Below are positions 16,000 through 25,074 of a DNA stretch of 64,000 nucleotides, piece after piece. This stretch comes from CAILZL01 sp963748005 (lineage in GTDB: Bacteria; Pseudomonadota; Gammaproteobacteria; Steroidobacterales; Steroidobacteraceae): assembly GCA_963748005.1 (NCBI GenBank), contig CAVVHH010000002.1:2232001-2296000 (forward strand), given 5' to 3'. Numbering within the stretch: the stretch's first letter is position 1; each line of letters opens with the position of its first letter. The notes under the pieces were generated by a model. It saw only the letters and a program-made list of their open reading frames with translations. It did no database searches and was not told the origin of the DNA. Position numbers and translations under genes: made by a program.

Positions 16000-18831
16000 A
16001 TGGCGATGCGTCCAATTACCCGGATACTCCTGACAGCAACCTGCGCACCTGCACTGGGGTGGGCGCAAAACACAACTGCCACTTCCGAAGATCTTGGGGA
16101 AGTCTTGATCACCGGTTCTCGCCTCATCCAGAACGGCAATGATGCGCCCACGCCAGTCACGGTGGTGCTGAGCGACCAACTGCAGAATGGTGCGCCAGCG
16201 AGCACGGCCGACGCGCTCGCGCAAATTCCCCAGTTCCGCAGTTCGTCGCGACCGGGCAGCTTCCTGAATTCACAGAATCCCACGGGTGCTTTCCTGAACC
16301 TTCGCGGCCTGGGCGCCAGCCGCACGCTGGTGCTGATGGACGGACGTCGTACGCCGCCGACCACAACTGAAGGACGTACCGACATCAATACCTATCCACA
16401 GCTTCTGATGAGTCGCGTGGATATCGTAACGGGCGGAGCCTCGGCGGCGTATGGTTCCGATGCCGTGTCGGGCGTGGTCAATTTCATCCTCGACAAGCAG
16501 TTCACTGGCATCAAGGGCGAGGCGGAAGCCGGCATCTCGAGCCGCAGCGACAATGAGTCGCAGCGATTCGGGTTGGCCTTTGGTAGTGGTTTCGCCGGCG
16601 ACCGCGGTCACTTCGTCGGCAGCGTCGAGTACTACAACAGTGAAGGCATCCCCGATGACACAGGCCGCGACTGGGCGCTGAAGCACTACGATATCATCCC
16701 GAACCCAACGTATCCCAATGACGGCCGGACCGCCAACCTGTGGCGCTCGAATGTGACTGGCGCGCAATTCAGCGAGGGCGGACTGATCTACGCCGGACCG
16801 CTGCGCGGTACGCAGTTTCTGCCGGGTAGTGTGCCCGGGCCGTTTACGTTTGGCACCGAGGTCAGCGGCGGCACCATGATCGGCGGGAGTGGGGTGTGGA
16901 GCCCGCGTTCGAGCGTTGCCACGCCGATCACGACGCTGTCCGCGTTTGGCCACGTGACGTTCGATTTCAGCAGTGCGCTGTCGACTTTTCTCGAGTTCGG
17001 CGCTTCGCGGACGGAGTCCAACTTCAACGGCACGATGCCAAACTGGAGCGGCACAACTGCATTCACGATCTTCAACAACAATGCCTACCTGCCGGCTTCG
17101 ATCAGGACGCAGATGGCAACGGCTAACATCACGTCCTTCACGCTCGGGCGCCTGAGCAATGACTGGGGCCCGCCTCACGCATCGTCGGACACACGCACTG
17201 CGCGTGGCGCCGTTGGGTTCACATTAAAGATGGACAGTGACTGGACCATCGACGGTTCGGTGGACACCGGGAACACGGAAGGGCGGCTCGGCAACACGAA
17301 CGCCGTTAATCAGACCAAGCTTTTCGATGCCGTCGATGCGGTGACCAATCCGGCTACCGGTTTGCCCATCTGCCGCTCGACGCTGACCAATCCGGCCCAC
17401 TACTGCGTGCCAATCAACATTCTCGGCGCCGGCTCCTCCACCCAGCAGTCGCTGGCCTATATCACGTCCGACGAGGCCTGGTCACTGACCAAGATCGAGC
17501 AAACGGCCGTGTCGCTGTCGGCTCGTGGCGAGCTTGGCGCGACGTGGGCTGGTCCCATTCAGTTCGGCGGCGGCCTCGACTATCGGCGCATGAGCGCGTC
17601 GCAGGACTCTGATCCCGGTTCCTCGGGACTGGTGGAACAGTTCCCGGGTCAGCGAGGACTGCCGGCATCCCTGGTGGGCAAGTTGGGTGTCTACCAGACC
17701 GGCAATCAGTTCGCGTTGCCCAAGGTAACGCAGAAGGTGTCGGAGGCGTACGTGGAAACGCTGCTGCCGCTGGCGAACGACGCCGCGTGGGCCCAGAGCC
17801 TCGACATGAATGCTGCATTCCGTTACGCAAATTACGATACGTCTGGCGGTGTCAACTCGTGGAAGGTGGGCCTCACCTGGCAGCCGACGGATTGGTTGCG
17901 GCTGCGTGGCACCCGTTCTCGAGACGTTCGTGCGCCAACGCTGAATGATCTGTACGCCCCGACGACGGGTTCGCTTGGCACCATCCGTGATCCAGTGACT
18001 GGCGCGAACAATCCCATCCCGGGATACACCAGCGGTAACCCGAATCTAGAACCCGAGTTGGCGAATACCTGGACTTTGGGCGCCGTCCTGCAGCCCAGCT
18101 TTGCGCCCGGCCTCAGCGTGTCGCTCGACTTCTACGACATCAAGATGGAAGGTGCGATCGGCAATCTGAATCGATTGACGATCCTGCAGCAGTGCGCATC
18201 GGGTGTGACGTCCTACTGTCAGTTTGTCGAACGCCTGCCCGATGGCACACTGGTATCGACAACAGTATCACCGCAGAATCTGAACTCATTACACAACAGC
18301 GGAGTTGACCTTGAGGTCAACTACCGAACCGATCTTGCCTTCATGAACTTACCCGGCGAGGTGGGAGTGCGCGGACTGGTGGCCTACCTCGACCATCTCG
18401 CCACAGTCGATCCCTTCGGTACCAGTAACGACCAGGCGGGTGTGAACGGTGGCGAAACTGTGGGCACGCCGCACTGGCAGGGAGGATTGTCCGTGACGTA
18501 TACGCTCAACAACTTCTCGGCGTTCGTGCAGGAGCGCGTCATCGGCGGCGGCCGCTACAGCAACAACTATGTTGAAGGCGGCACCGGCACGAACAGTATT
18601 GATTTCATGCATGTCGACGGTCGCGAATACACCGACTTGACGTTGAAGTACAGATTTAGCCTCCAGTCGAACGACTTCGAGACCTTCCTGACCGTCAATA
18701 ATGCCTTCGACCGGGACCCACCTCCGTCGCCGACGCGCGTCGGCACGCCCGTGAGCATTCTTGGCACCAATCCAACGCTCTATGACATCCAGGGCCGGTA
18801 TTACACAGCGGGTATCCGTTTCCGGTTCTAA
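16000..18831 (+). CDS. TonB-dependent outer-membrane receptor
   Basis: The 943-residue receptor has a Sec signal (MAMRPITRILLTATC, ending LGWAQ). A TonB-box/plug entry GEVLITGSRL follows, and the plug spans about residues 40-165 with NLRGLGASRTLVLMDGRR and VDIVTGGASAAYGSDAVSGVVN. The barrel follows, with ALSTFLEFGASRTESNF, LRLRGTRSRDVRAPTLNDLY and YTSGNPNLEPELANTW, and ends in aromatic IRFRF for BamA recognition. Start ATG 16000 was chosen because GGGGAG lies 7 bases upstream; ATG 15985 is in frame but overlaps that site. The tannase gene follows after 23 bases, so the receptor probably imports an aromatic ester or its product. The ligand itself is not readable. Confidence 0.93.
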   Translation: MAMRPITRILLTATCAPALGWAQNTTATSEDLGEVLITGSRLIQNGNDAPTPVTVVLSDQLQNGAPASTADALAQIPQFRSSSRPGSFLNSQNPTGAFLNLRGLGASRTLVLMDGRRTPPTTTEGRTDINTYPQLLMSRVDIVTGGASAAYGSDAVSGVVNFILDKQFTGIKGEAEAGISSRSDNESQRFGLAFGSGFAGDRGHFVGSVEYYNSEGIPDDTGRDWALKHYDIIPNPTYPNDGRTANLWRSNVTGAQFSEGGLIYAGPLRGTQFLPGSVPGPFTFGTEVSGGTMIGGSGVWSPRSSVATPITTLSAFGHVTFDFSSALSTFLEFGASRTESNFNGTMPNWSGTTAFTIFNNNAYLPASIRTQMATANITSFTLGRLSNDWGPPHASSDTRTARGAVGFTLKMDSDWTIDGSVDTGNTEGRLGNTNAVNQTKLFDAVDAVTNPATGLPICRSTLTNPAHYCVPINILGAGSSTQQSLAYITSDEAWSLTKIEQTAVSLSARGELGATWAGPIQFGGGLDYRRMSASQDSDPGSSGLVEQFPGQRGLPASLVGKLGVYQTGNQFALPKVTQKVSEAYVETLLPLANDAAWAQSLDMNAAFRYANYDTSGGVNSWKVGLTWQPTDWLRLRGTRSRDVRAPTLNDLYAPTTGSLGTIRDPVTGANNPIPGYTSGNPNLEPELANTWTLGAVLQPSFAPGLSVSLDFYDIKMEGAIGNLNRLTILQQCASGVTSYCQFVERLPDGTLVSTTVSPQNLNSLHNSGVDLEVNYRTDLAFMNLPGEVGVRGLVAYLDHLATVDPFGTSNDQAGVNGGETVGTPHWQGGLSVTYTLNNFSAFVQERVIGGGRYSNNYVEGGTGTNSIDFMHVDGREYTDLTLKYRFSLQSNDFETFLTVNNAFDRDPPPSPTRVGTPVSILGTNPTLYDIQGRYYTAGIRFRF

Positions 18832-18854
18832 GCCGCCGAGGGGAATGAAGAACC

Positions 18855-20486
18855 ATGCGCCATCCGATCCTGTCCGTTCTGCCGTGCCTGACGGTGCTGG
18901 CCGCCGCCAACGCAATCGCCGCGCCGGCCTGCACGCCCGATGCGTTGAACGGCATGAACGTCGCGGGCGTGAATGTCACCGAAGCGAAGGCGGTCGCTGC
19001 CACGCCGACGGTACCGGGTCACTGTGCTGTGACTGGTACAGTGGTCACGCGCGGCGATGGTGCGCCGGATGGGCTCGCGCGTTTTTCGATGCAGCTGCCA
19101 AACGAATGGCGTCAGCGTTTCCTGTTCCTGGGCTCGGGCGGCAACGCCGGTACGCTGCAGCCATCGGCCAATGCGCTGGATCGCGCGGCGGCGCTGGGCA
19201 AGGGTTACACCGTGACGGTGACGGACACGGGCCATGTCGGCGACGGCACCAGCGCGAACTGGGTGCGTCAGACCGACGGCAGCCTGGACCAGGCCAAGGT
19301 GACCGACTTCCTGTTCCGCGCCGCGCACAACGTGACCGTCACCGGCAAGGCATTCACGCAGTCCTATTACGGGATGCCGGTGCGCCACTCGTATTTCGAC
19401 GGCTGCTCGACGGGCGGGCGCATGGCGCTGGCAGCGGCCATCCACTATCCCGACGACTATCACGGCATCATCTCCGGCGATCCGGCCATGGACTTCAATC
19501 TCAACATCGCACGCATGGCGGTGCAGAAGACACTGCTGACCAATCCCTCGGGCTACATTCCGCCGTCGCTGATCGAGGCCATTGACGCGCGCATCATCGA
19601 GCAGTGCGATGCGCTCGACGGTGCGAAGGACAAACTGGTGCAGGACCCGAGCCGCTGCGCGGTGAAACCCGAGGACCTGCAGTGCAAGGCCGGTCAGACT
19701 GCCGACTGTTTGAACGCGGACCAGGTGGCGATGTTCAAGGCCTACGTCAATCCCCTGCGTGACAGCCGCGGCCGTGTGGCGTATCCGGGCTGGCCGATTG
19801 CGCACATGGTCGGTCCGCAGGGCGCCTCGTTCTACGCCTTCGGCCGCACAGCGCCCGACATGTCGACTCCGCAGTCGCCGTGGGGCAGCGACGAGCGCAA
19901 CGCGCCGCGCAGCTGGCGTCTGGGTACCGAGTCGCTCACCGACTGGCTGGGTTACGGCGCGTCGGTGACGCTGCTGGGCGCCGACGTGGACGTGAAAAAG
20001 AAGACGGCGGGCGACGAACTGTTCACGCGTACGCGCTCGATCATGGGCGCGGGCGAGGGCACAGACCCGGCGAAGTTTCAGCCGTTCTTTGCCAAGGGCG
20101 GCAAGCTGATTCTCTACCACGGCGCGAGCGATCCCTCGATCGCGTCGGTGCGCACCGAGAGTTTCTACGACGACCTCATCTCCACGATGAAGGGTCTGAA
20201 AAAGACACAGGAGAGCGCGCGGCTGTTCGTCGTGCCCGGCATGCACCATTGCACCGGTGGCGCCGGTGTGGACCAGTTCGACACGCTGTCCGCACTCGAG
20301 GCGTGGGTGGAGCAGGGCGCGGCCCCGGCGACCATTCTTGCGAAGACGCGGCCGGAGGCGCCGGTGAAGCGTGAGCTGCCGCTGTGCACGTATCCGCAGC
20401 AGGCGCGCTACGACGGCAAGGGCGCCATCGAATCCGCGTCGAGCTGGGCCTGTGCGAACCCCAGAGGCAAACGCGTCGCGCGATAG
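18855..20486 (+). CDS. Tannase/feruloyl esterase family protein
   Basis: The 543-residue exported esterase has a Sec signal (ALANAIAAPA-type end at about residue 23). It carries the CS-D-HC arrangement of the tannase/feruloyl esterase family: C184-S185 in DGCSTGGR, D426 in HGASDPSI, and H465-C466 in GMHHCTGG, where the two Cys form a disulphide that brings Ser and His together. Such enzymes cleave galloyl, feruloyl or related aromatic esters. GAGGGGAATGAAG precedes the ATG. It is 23 bases after the TonB receptor gene and likely co-transcribed, linking hydrolysis and uptake. A second paralogue lies at 38679. Confidence 0.92.
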   Translation: MRHPILSVLPCLTVLAAANAIAAPACTPDALNGMNVAGVNVTEAKAVAATPTVPGHCAVTGTVVTRGDGAPDGLARFSMQLPNEWRQRFLFLGSGGNAGTLQPSANALDRAAALGKGYTVTVTDTGHVGDGTSANWVRQTDGSLDQAKVTDFLFRAAHNVTVTGKAFTQSYYGMPVRHSYFDGCSTGGRMALAAAIHYPDDYHGIISGDPAMDFNLNIARMAVQKTLLTNPSGYIPPSLIEAIDARIIEQCDALDGAKDKLVQDPSRCAVKPEDLQCKAGQTADCLNADQVAMFKAYVNPLRDSRGRVAYPGWPIAHMVGPQGASFYAFGRTAPDMSTPQSPWGSDERNAPRSWRLGTESLTDWLGYGASVTLLGADVDVKKKTAGDELFTRTRSIMGAGEGTDPAKFQPFFAKGGKLILYHGASDPSIASVRTESFYDDLISTMKGLKKTQESARLFVVPGMHHCTGGAGVDQFDTLSALEAWVEQGAAPATILAKTRPEAPVKRELPLCTYPQQARYDGKGAIESASSWACANPRGKRVAR

Positions 20487-21068
20487 GTACGCACCCCGGC
20501 CTTGTTGCTGTTTTTACAGTGCAATGGCGCTTACTTAAACGCCCTCTCCCTCAGGGAGAGGGTTGGGACGAGGGCGTTTGGAAATGCAGTGCAGCTCATT
20601 TTGTCAGACGCTCAAAGTGTTTGTGCCGGGCATCGGCCTCACGATGAGTGGTTCGATGCTGGCCATCGCTATCGCTGAACCGTCATCAACCGGGAACGCA
20701 ACATGGAATCAGCGACTTCTCGCTATAGGGATAACGCCCATGAATGCTTCATTGAGCACAGTCGAGCAGGCTCGGGCTGCAGCCATTACCGGGTTTTCTG
20801 AGGGCTTGAAAATGCTGCTCGACCCGGAATGCGGGCCATTTTTTCGTGTCGGTTTCTCGCCTTACTGAGCTGGCCACATCGTGGGCCTGCGCCGCCTTAA
20901 TAGGCGATAAGATAAAACATAGACAATTTGACGACCTCGCAGAGTAGGGGAATGTTGATGCTTGGTTGGAAAATCCTTCCCTTATTAGCATTGGCCACCA
21001 GGAAAAAGCCATGTTCGACCGACAATAAGTGCGCTCGCCTTGGAACGCGCATGTTCTGGGAGATCCGG
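20487..21068. other. Long intergenic stretch, no supported gene
   Basis: It contains a REP palindrome at 20541-20577 next to the border motif AATGGCGCTTAC. Beyond that are only short open frames on both strands (for example 20563-20868 plus and 20749-21012 minus) with no recognisable family. Its position inside the duplicated, rearranged block suggests decayed sequence. Confidence 0.5.
20541..20577. repeat. REP-like palindrome (CCCTCTCCC type), copy 2
   Basis: CCCTCTCCCT and AGGGAGAGGG are adjacent, extended by GCCCTCT and GAGGGCG arms. It follows the tannase gene, where it could act as a transcript 3' end. Confidence 0.8.
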
Positions 21069-21441
21069 ATGGACACGTTGGACTTAACGGCGATTCTTCT
21101 GACTCTATGCTTCGTCTCTGCGTGTGGTGGGGAGGGGTGGTGATAGCGTCAGTTCTTCGGAGTCCTCTGCATCGACATCTTCCGCGAGCGTCTCGCCGAC
21201 ATTCACAATTGGTGGGACGGTTAATGGTGTGGTGGGTCGTTTGACAGCGCGGCTGAACAATACGGAAGAGACGGTTGTCATTTCATCGAGTGGCTCCTTC
21301 GATTTCTCCAGGAAATTGCCGACGGGCGCCAGCTATCTGGTTACCCTGTTCATCCCGTCGTTCTACGTCTGGGCGGTGACTTTGGGTACCCGCAAACAGG
21401 CAATGACGGGAAAACATGACAAGCAGGGCACGACTGCCTAA
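21069..21441 (+). pseudogene. Frameshifted lipoprotein start fused to duplicated RND 3' end
   Basis: ATG 21069 opens a lipoprotein signal (TAILLTLCFVSAC, with a lipobox-like end) that stops at TGA after CGGEGW. Removing one base near 21140 continues the frame as GGDSVSSSES, then a Ser-rich linker and FTIGGTVNGVVG, a start common to exported Ig-like repeat lipoproteins. At 21343 the frame passes into a copy of the last 33 codons of the RND permease and ends with its stop. So this is a frameshifted gene fragment joined to a transposed gene end, not a functional gene. Confidence 0.7.
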
Positions 21442-21529
21442 AATGCCGCGCCCTCACGTTTGGGGCATGTCTCATCGGCTTGATGCCGATCCGATGTAGG
21501 TCGGGTTTTATACCCGACATCTTTTATGT
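21343..21529 (+). repeat. Direct repeat, RND 3' end and trailer, copy 2
   Basis: This copy matches 15386-15560: the RND C-terminal codons with three base changes, the CCGCGCCCTC trailer, and the hairpin GTCGGGTTTTATACCCGAC (21496-21519), leading into the intact tRNA. The junction with unrelated sequence is sharp at ACCCTGTTCATC. Confidence 0.85.
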
Positions 21530-21605
21530 GGGCCTGTAGCACAACGGTTAGTGCAGGAGACTCATAATCTCTTGGTTGCAGGTTCGAATCCTGCCGGGCC
21601 CACCA
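21530..21605 (+). tRNA. tRNA with CAT anticodon (Ile2-type or elongator Met)
   Basis: The 76-nt sequence folds as a full tRNA. The acceptor is GGGCCTG/CGGGCCC with discriminator A and encoded CCA. The D-stem is GCAC/GTGC with loop AACGGTTA, the anticodon loop is CTCATAA, and the T-arm is GCAGG-TTCGAAT-CCTGC. The ACTCATAAT loop is shared by elongator tRNA-Met and tRNA-Ile2, whose C34 becomes lysidine; the rest resembles Ile2 somewhat more. Its 3' part is duplicated at 28512-28560, so it served as an integration site. Confidence 0.93.
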
Positions 21606-21828
21606 ATTTTCGAGACGGACGACGCGGTCACTTCGACTCAAGGCCAACTGGTCAGACGAGGTCACACCATTCCGCCGTCAGAGTTTCATTCAGTATTCGA
21701 GCCCAAGGGCCAAAAAACCTGAAGAGCATCAGAAGCAGAGTCCCCCCCTTCCGGACTGCAATCGACCAGTGCTACTCCGTTAGATATCGGCTCTTCCTAT
21801 GCGTTCGTGCGCCGAATATCATGTGCGA

Positions 21829-22641
21829 ATGGCGAATGTACCAATCCCACCATTTAGTGCACTTAGGGAAAAGGGCTTTGATGTCGAATTTCTGTCTCAT
21901 GCCGCAGGCATAGTTGCTCAGGACTTTCCGGCAGCAATCAGCGAATTGGAGCACGCACTTGCCAACCTTGAACTCCCGATAACGGAGATCATAGGAAGCG
22001 GTGGTGGCGAAACCAAGTTCACGCAGCGTCTACGTAAGGCGCTCGCTGCAATGAACTGGCCTAAACACATCTTCGAGATAACCAAGACTGTTGACGGCAT
22101 TCCGAAGGAGTCGACCTCACACGAGGTTGATCACGTGCGTCGTTTCGACAATGGTGGGGTTATTGCGCTCGAAATCGAATGGAACAACAAAGACCCTTTT
22201 TTTGACCGAGACCTTGAAAACTTTAAACGGCTGCATTCAGAAGGTGCAATCAGCTTGGGTATTCTGATCACACGTGGGTCAACCCTTCAGGCGCAGTTAT
22301 GGGACGCTGTGCGCCGGTTTGCTTCAGATCGTGGAATCAATAACTTCGACGATCTTGAAAGAAATGGCTATGTGCCGACGCCAAAGCAGAAGAAGAACGT
22401 GCTTAAGCGCGTAGATCGCATCAAGAATCCTATTGCATTTCCCGACGCATGGACTGATAACTTCGTTAGCAACAAGTATGGGCAAGCTACCACTCACTGG
22501 GAGAAATTAAAGCATAGGGTGCAGCGCGGTGTTGGCAACCCTTGCCCTCTTATTCTAATTGGACTTCCAGCTTCAATGATTCGCTTTGATGCGGCTACAG
22601 TTGAAGTCCTTGAAGAGGGAGAGGATGACCTCATTCAATAG
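21829..22641 (+). CDS. BglII/BstYI-like type II restriction endonuclease
   Basis: The product is 270 residues from ATG 21829, or 280 from the in-frame ATG 21799; neither has a strong ribosome binding site. The central block has HEVDHVRRFDNGGVIALEIEWNN-type sequence followed by KDPFFDRDLENFKRLH and ISLGILITRG. It matches the active-site region of BglII-family nucleases (acidic metal ligands followed by the E-x-E/Q signature and a downstream strand ending in the ITRG turn). BglII-type enzymes cut GATC-containing hexamers; the site here is unknown. The gene converges on, and overlaps by 11 bases, an adenine methyltransferase that is its likely partner. Confidence 0.82.
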   Translation: MANVPIPPFSALREKGFDVEFLSHAAGIVAQDFPAAISELEHALANLELPITEIIGSGGGETKFTQRLRKALAAMNWPKHIFEITKTVDGIPKESTSHEVDHVRRFDNGGVIALEIEWNNKDPFFDRDLENFKRLHSEGAISLGILITRGSTLQAQLWDAVRRFASDRGINNFDDLERNGYVPTPKQKKNVLKRVDRIKNPIAFPDAWTDNFVSNKYGQATTHWEKLKHRVQRGVGNPCPLILIGLPASMIRFDAATVEVLEEGEDDLIQ

Positions 22642-23293
22642 TTAGGGAAATCTGATGGCGTTGCGAGTGATGCGCGTAAGTTGGCCACGTCGGGGTGTAG
22701 CCCTCGTCGGCTTGATTCCCCCATGTTTCCCATCCCGCCCGCTTACCGCGTGCAAACAACTCAAGGTAGGGGCCAGGACTACAGCTTTGTATCAAATCGA
22801 ACTGTTCGTCTGGTTTGCGCGAATGCTCACGCTTTCGAGTGCGCATGATGTTGACTTGCGAGCGACCAGGCTGGAGCGTTCTCGCATTTTTTCCACGAAC
22901 ACCAAAGAGCAACAGTTCGGTCACGTTGCGGAAGTAAAACCCAACACCTCTTCCATCAGGACCACCATCCTTGCGTATTTTTTGCCATACGATATTGGAT
23001 TTGTAGCTGAAGCCCCATGCCTGTAATACTTCAATACCCTCTGGTAATAACGCATTCGGAACCCACAAGTACAAATGCGAAGTGCTGGCTGCGGCTTCCG
23101 CGACGGGCAATGATTTAATTTCGTCGAGTCGCATTGTCCCGTATCGTGATAAACGCTTGTGTTCAGGGGCAACCTTGCCAGTCCTGTTTTGAAACTGCCA
23201 AGGCGGATCGGCTAGGATCGTGTTGAATTTTCGCCCACAAATGAACTTCTGGAAGTCAGCGGCAGCACTTTTGGACGCGTTGTCTTTATCCAT
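22631..23293 (-). CDS. MT-A70 family adenine-N6 DNA methyltransferase
   Basis: The 220-residue protein has the MT-A70 catalytic motif ILADPPW near residue 29 and the later blocks HLYLWVPNALLPEG, SNIVWQKI, GRGVGFYFRNVTELLLFG, HSRKPDEQFDLI and GPYLELFARGKRAGWETWGN, the last being the SAM-binding strand. The family transfers methyl to N6 of adenine. Start ATG 23293 was chosen because similarity begins just after it; GTG 23374 would add 27 residues of no known type. It is convergent with the BglII-like nuclease gene, consistent with a type II restriction-modification pair. Confidence 0.85.
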   Translation of the reverse strand: MDKDNASKSAAADFQKFICGRKFNTILADPPWQFQNRTGKVAPEHKRLSRYGTMRLDEIKSLPVAEAAASTSHLYLWVPNALLPEGIEVLQAWGFSYKSNIVWQKIRKDGGPDGRGVGFYFRNVTELLLFGVRGKNARTLQPGRSQVNIMRTRKREHSRKPDEQFDLIQSCSPGPYLELFARGKRAGWETWGNQADEGYTPTWPTYAHHSQRHQISLTIE

Positions 23294-23868
23294 TGATCTG
23301 TTCTCGGATCTGGCGTTCGCACAATTCCTGACGGAATGACCACGCTTGGAGAGCCCTGCCTCAAGCGTGTTCACTATGACTTAGACGAATAATACCCCAG
23401 GAAGCTGTATATGTATACAGCTTTTGAGCAAATGAAACCATGGCAATGGCCTTACGCATGGAAGCTAAGCCGGCGTTGCGTGGGTACGTCGAAGGAGCTA
23501 GACGCTGGCTAGTGGGTTTGTGATTATTGCGACTGGTGACCGCTTCGCACGAAATAATTCGCCACCGTCTGACGGCGCAACTGGCATCTTCAGCTCGTTC
23601 TAGGCAGACGCTGCGAACTCCCCGACCAATTTGTTGTACGGAGCCACATTGACCAGATTGGTAAAACAAAATGTCGCGCCAATTTATCCAACAACTATCA
23701 AAGCTGATTGACCGTATGCAATCATCATCATTCGTAGAAACAACGATGATTGCGCGGTATCGAGGGTGAAGCAGCGTAGGATAAAGACGCCTGGTTCACT
23801 TTCTACAGCCTACAACGCCAATACGGTTAAAATAGCGCTTTGAAATGCAAATCCAGCTGGAGTTATAG
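23294..23868. other. Island intergenic stretch, no supported gene
   Basis: This lies between the two divergently transcribed methyltransferase genes and probably holds both promoters. A minus-strand open frame at 23361-23669 has no recognisable features and no good start context. Confidence 0.45.
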
Positions 23869-25074
23869 GTGGAGCAAGCTCGAATACTCAATGCCCAGAT
23901 AACTCAACGGGAGTACCCACACTTTATTAAGTATATGGGCTCAAAATCAAAAATCATGGACTTTGTCCTTGAGGGAATCAATGAGGTATACGAGGATGGA
24001 ATGGTCTGCGATCTATTTGCCGGTAGCGCTTCTCTTGCAGGGGCGATAGGTGATCAGGTACCAATTCACTCAAACGATATTCAACACTACTCATCTGTAA
24101 TTGCTAACGCATATCTAAACGCCTGGAAAGCGAAGACCTGCCCAACTGCCGACGCCCTAATCGAAAGGGCTACCACAATAGTTGCCAAGAACAAAAGGTC
24201 ACTTGCGCTCCCAATTAGCTACTCGCCATCATTGAGCCTGAAAGAATTCAACGCGCTTGAGAAACTGCAGCAATCGCTGATAGAACGGCCGTTTAGAAGA
24301 CCGTGGCACTTGTTCGTTAAGAACTACTCAGGAACATGGTGGTCAGCTGAGCAATGCTTATGGATCGATGCTATCCGACAGGTGGCTGATGAGTATCAAA
24401 GGGCTCCGTCGTATCCGGCAATACTGTCGTCACTAATGTATGCAATGGCTTACACAAGCCAAGGCACCGGGCACTATGCGCAATACAGGGATGCAAATAC
24501 CAGCTCCTCAAGAAGTGATATTTCCATTTACCGAAATCGCGATGTCACACAATATTTCAAAAGAAAACTAGATGCTGTCCATAGTCGACTCCCGCCCCAC
24601 GCCCCTGTACTAAGACACAAAGTAACAACTCTAGATTTTGCAGCTTGCTTGGATGAATTAAAAGGAGGAACAATATACGCTGATCCTCCATACTGTTTTG
24701 TTCATTACAGCCGGTTCTATCATGCTATCGAAACTTTAGTACTGTATGACTATCCTGCAATCCAAGCTATTAACGGAAAGATCGTTAAGGGCAGGTATAG
24801 GGAAAACCGGCATCAATCGCCGTTTTGTATTAGGACGCTTGTAAAGCCAGCTTTTGAAACGCTATTTCGAGGGGTGCAACGAAGCGGCTCAAACTTGGTC
24901 CTCAGCTATAGCAACACCGGCATGATTACAATTGATGATATTGAGGAACTTGCCGCCGACATATTTCGCGGTCGAAATATTGAACTATTGACCACGGACC
25001 ATCGGCATATGACTCTGGGCCGGATCAAAGATCGACACAGGGATGTTGAGGAATGTTTGCTTCTCATTAAGTAA
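23869..25074 (+). CDS. D12-class adenine-N6 DNA methyltransferase
   Basis: The 401-residue protein has the two Dam/D12 signatures: FIKYMGSKSKI at residues 19-29 followed by the SAM-binding CDLFAGSASLAGAI, and the catalytic DPPY at about residues 272-275 in GTIYADPPYCF. Between them lies a long target-recognition insert. It would methylate adenine within the recognition site of an accompanying nuclease. The start is GTG 23869; no ATG lies closer to the first motif. The likely partner nuclease gene follows 68 bases downstream but is cut by an insertion sequence, so the enzyme may now act as an orphan methyltransferase. Confidence 0.85.
   Translation: MEQARILNAQITQREYPHFIKYMGSKSKIMDFVLEGINEVYEDGMVCDLFAGSASLAGAIGDQVPIHSNDIQHYSSVIANAYLNAWKAKTCPTADALIERATTIVAKNKRSLALPISYSPSLSLKEFNALEKLQQSLIERPFRRPWHLFVKNYSGTWWSAEQCLWIDAIRQVADEYQRAPSYPAILSSLMYAMAYTSQGTGHYAQYRDANTSSSRSDISIYRNRDVTQYFKRKLDAVHSRLPPHAPVLRHKVTTLDFAACLDELKGGTIYADPPYCFVHYSRFYHAIETLVLYDYPAIQAINGKIVKGRYRENRHQSPFCIRTLVKPAFETLFRGVQRSGSNLVLSYSNTGMITIDDIEELAADIFRGRNIELLTTDHRHMTLGRIKDRHRDVEECLLLIK

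Noticed and set aside
18828..20249. 473-codon open frame on the minus strand
   Set aside because: It is antisense to the tannase gene with its complete CS-D-HC motif. The translation is rich in Arg and His and lacks domains.
20749..21012. Minus-strand 87-codon frame as a transposase remnant
   Set aside because: Part of it looks faintly familiar, but no catalytic motif or inverted ends could be found, so no call is made.
21776..21785. GTTAGAT at 21779 as a further attC R' box
   Set aside because: No paired RYYYAAC box or inner inverted arms lie within the normal attC length, and the match is short enough to occur by chance.
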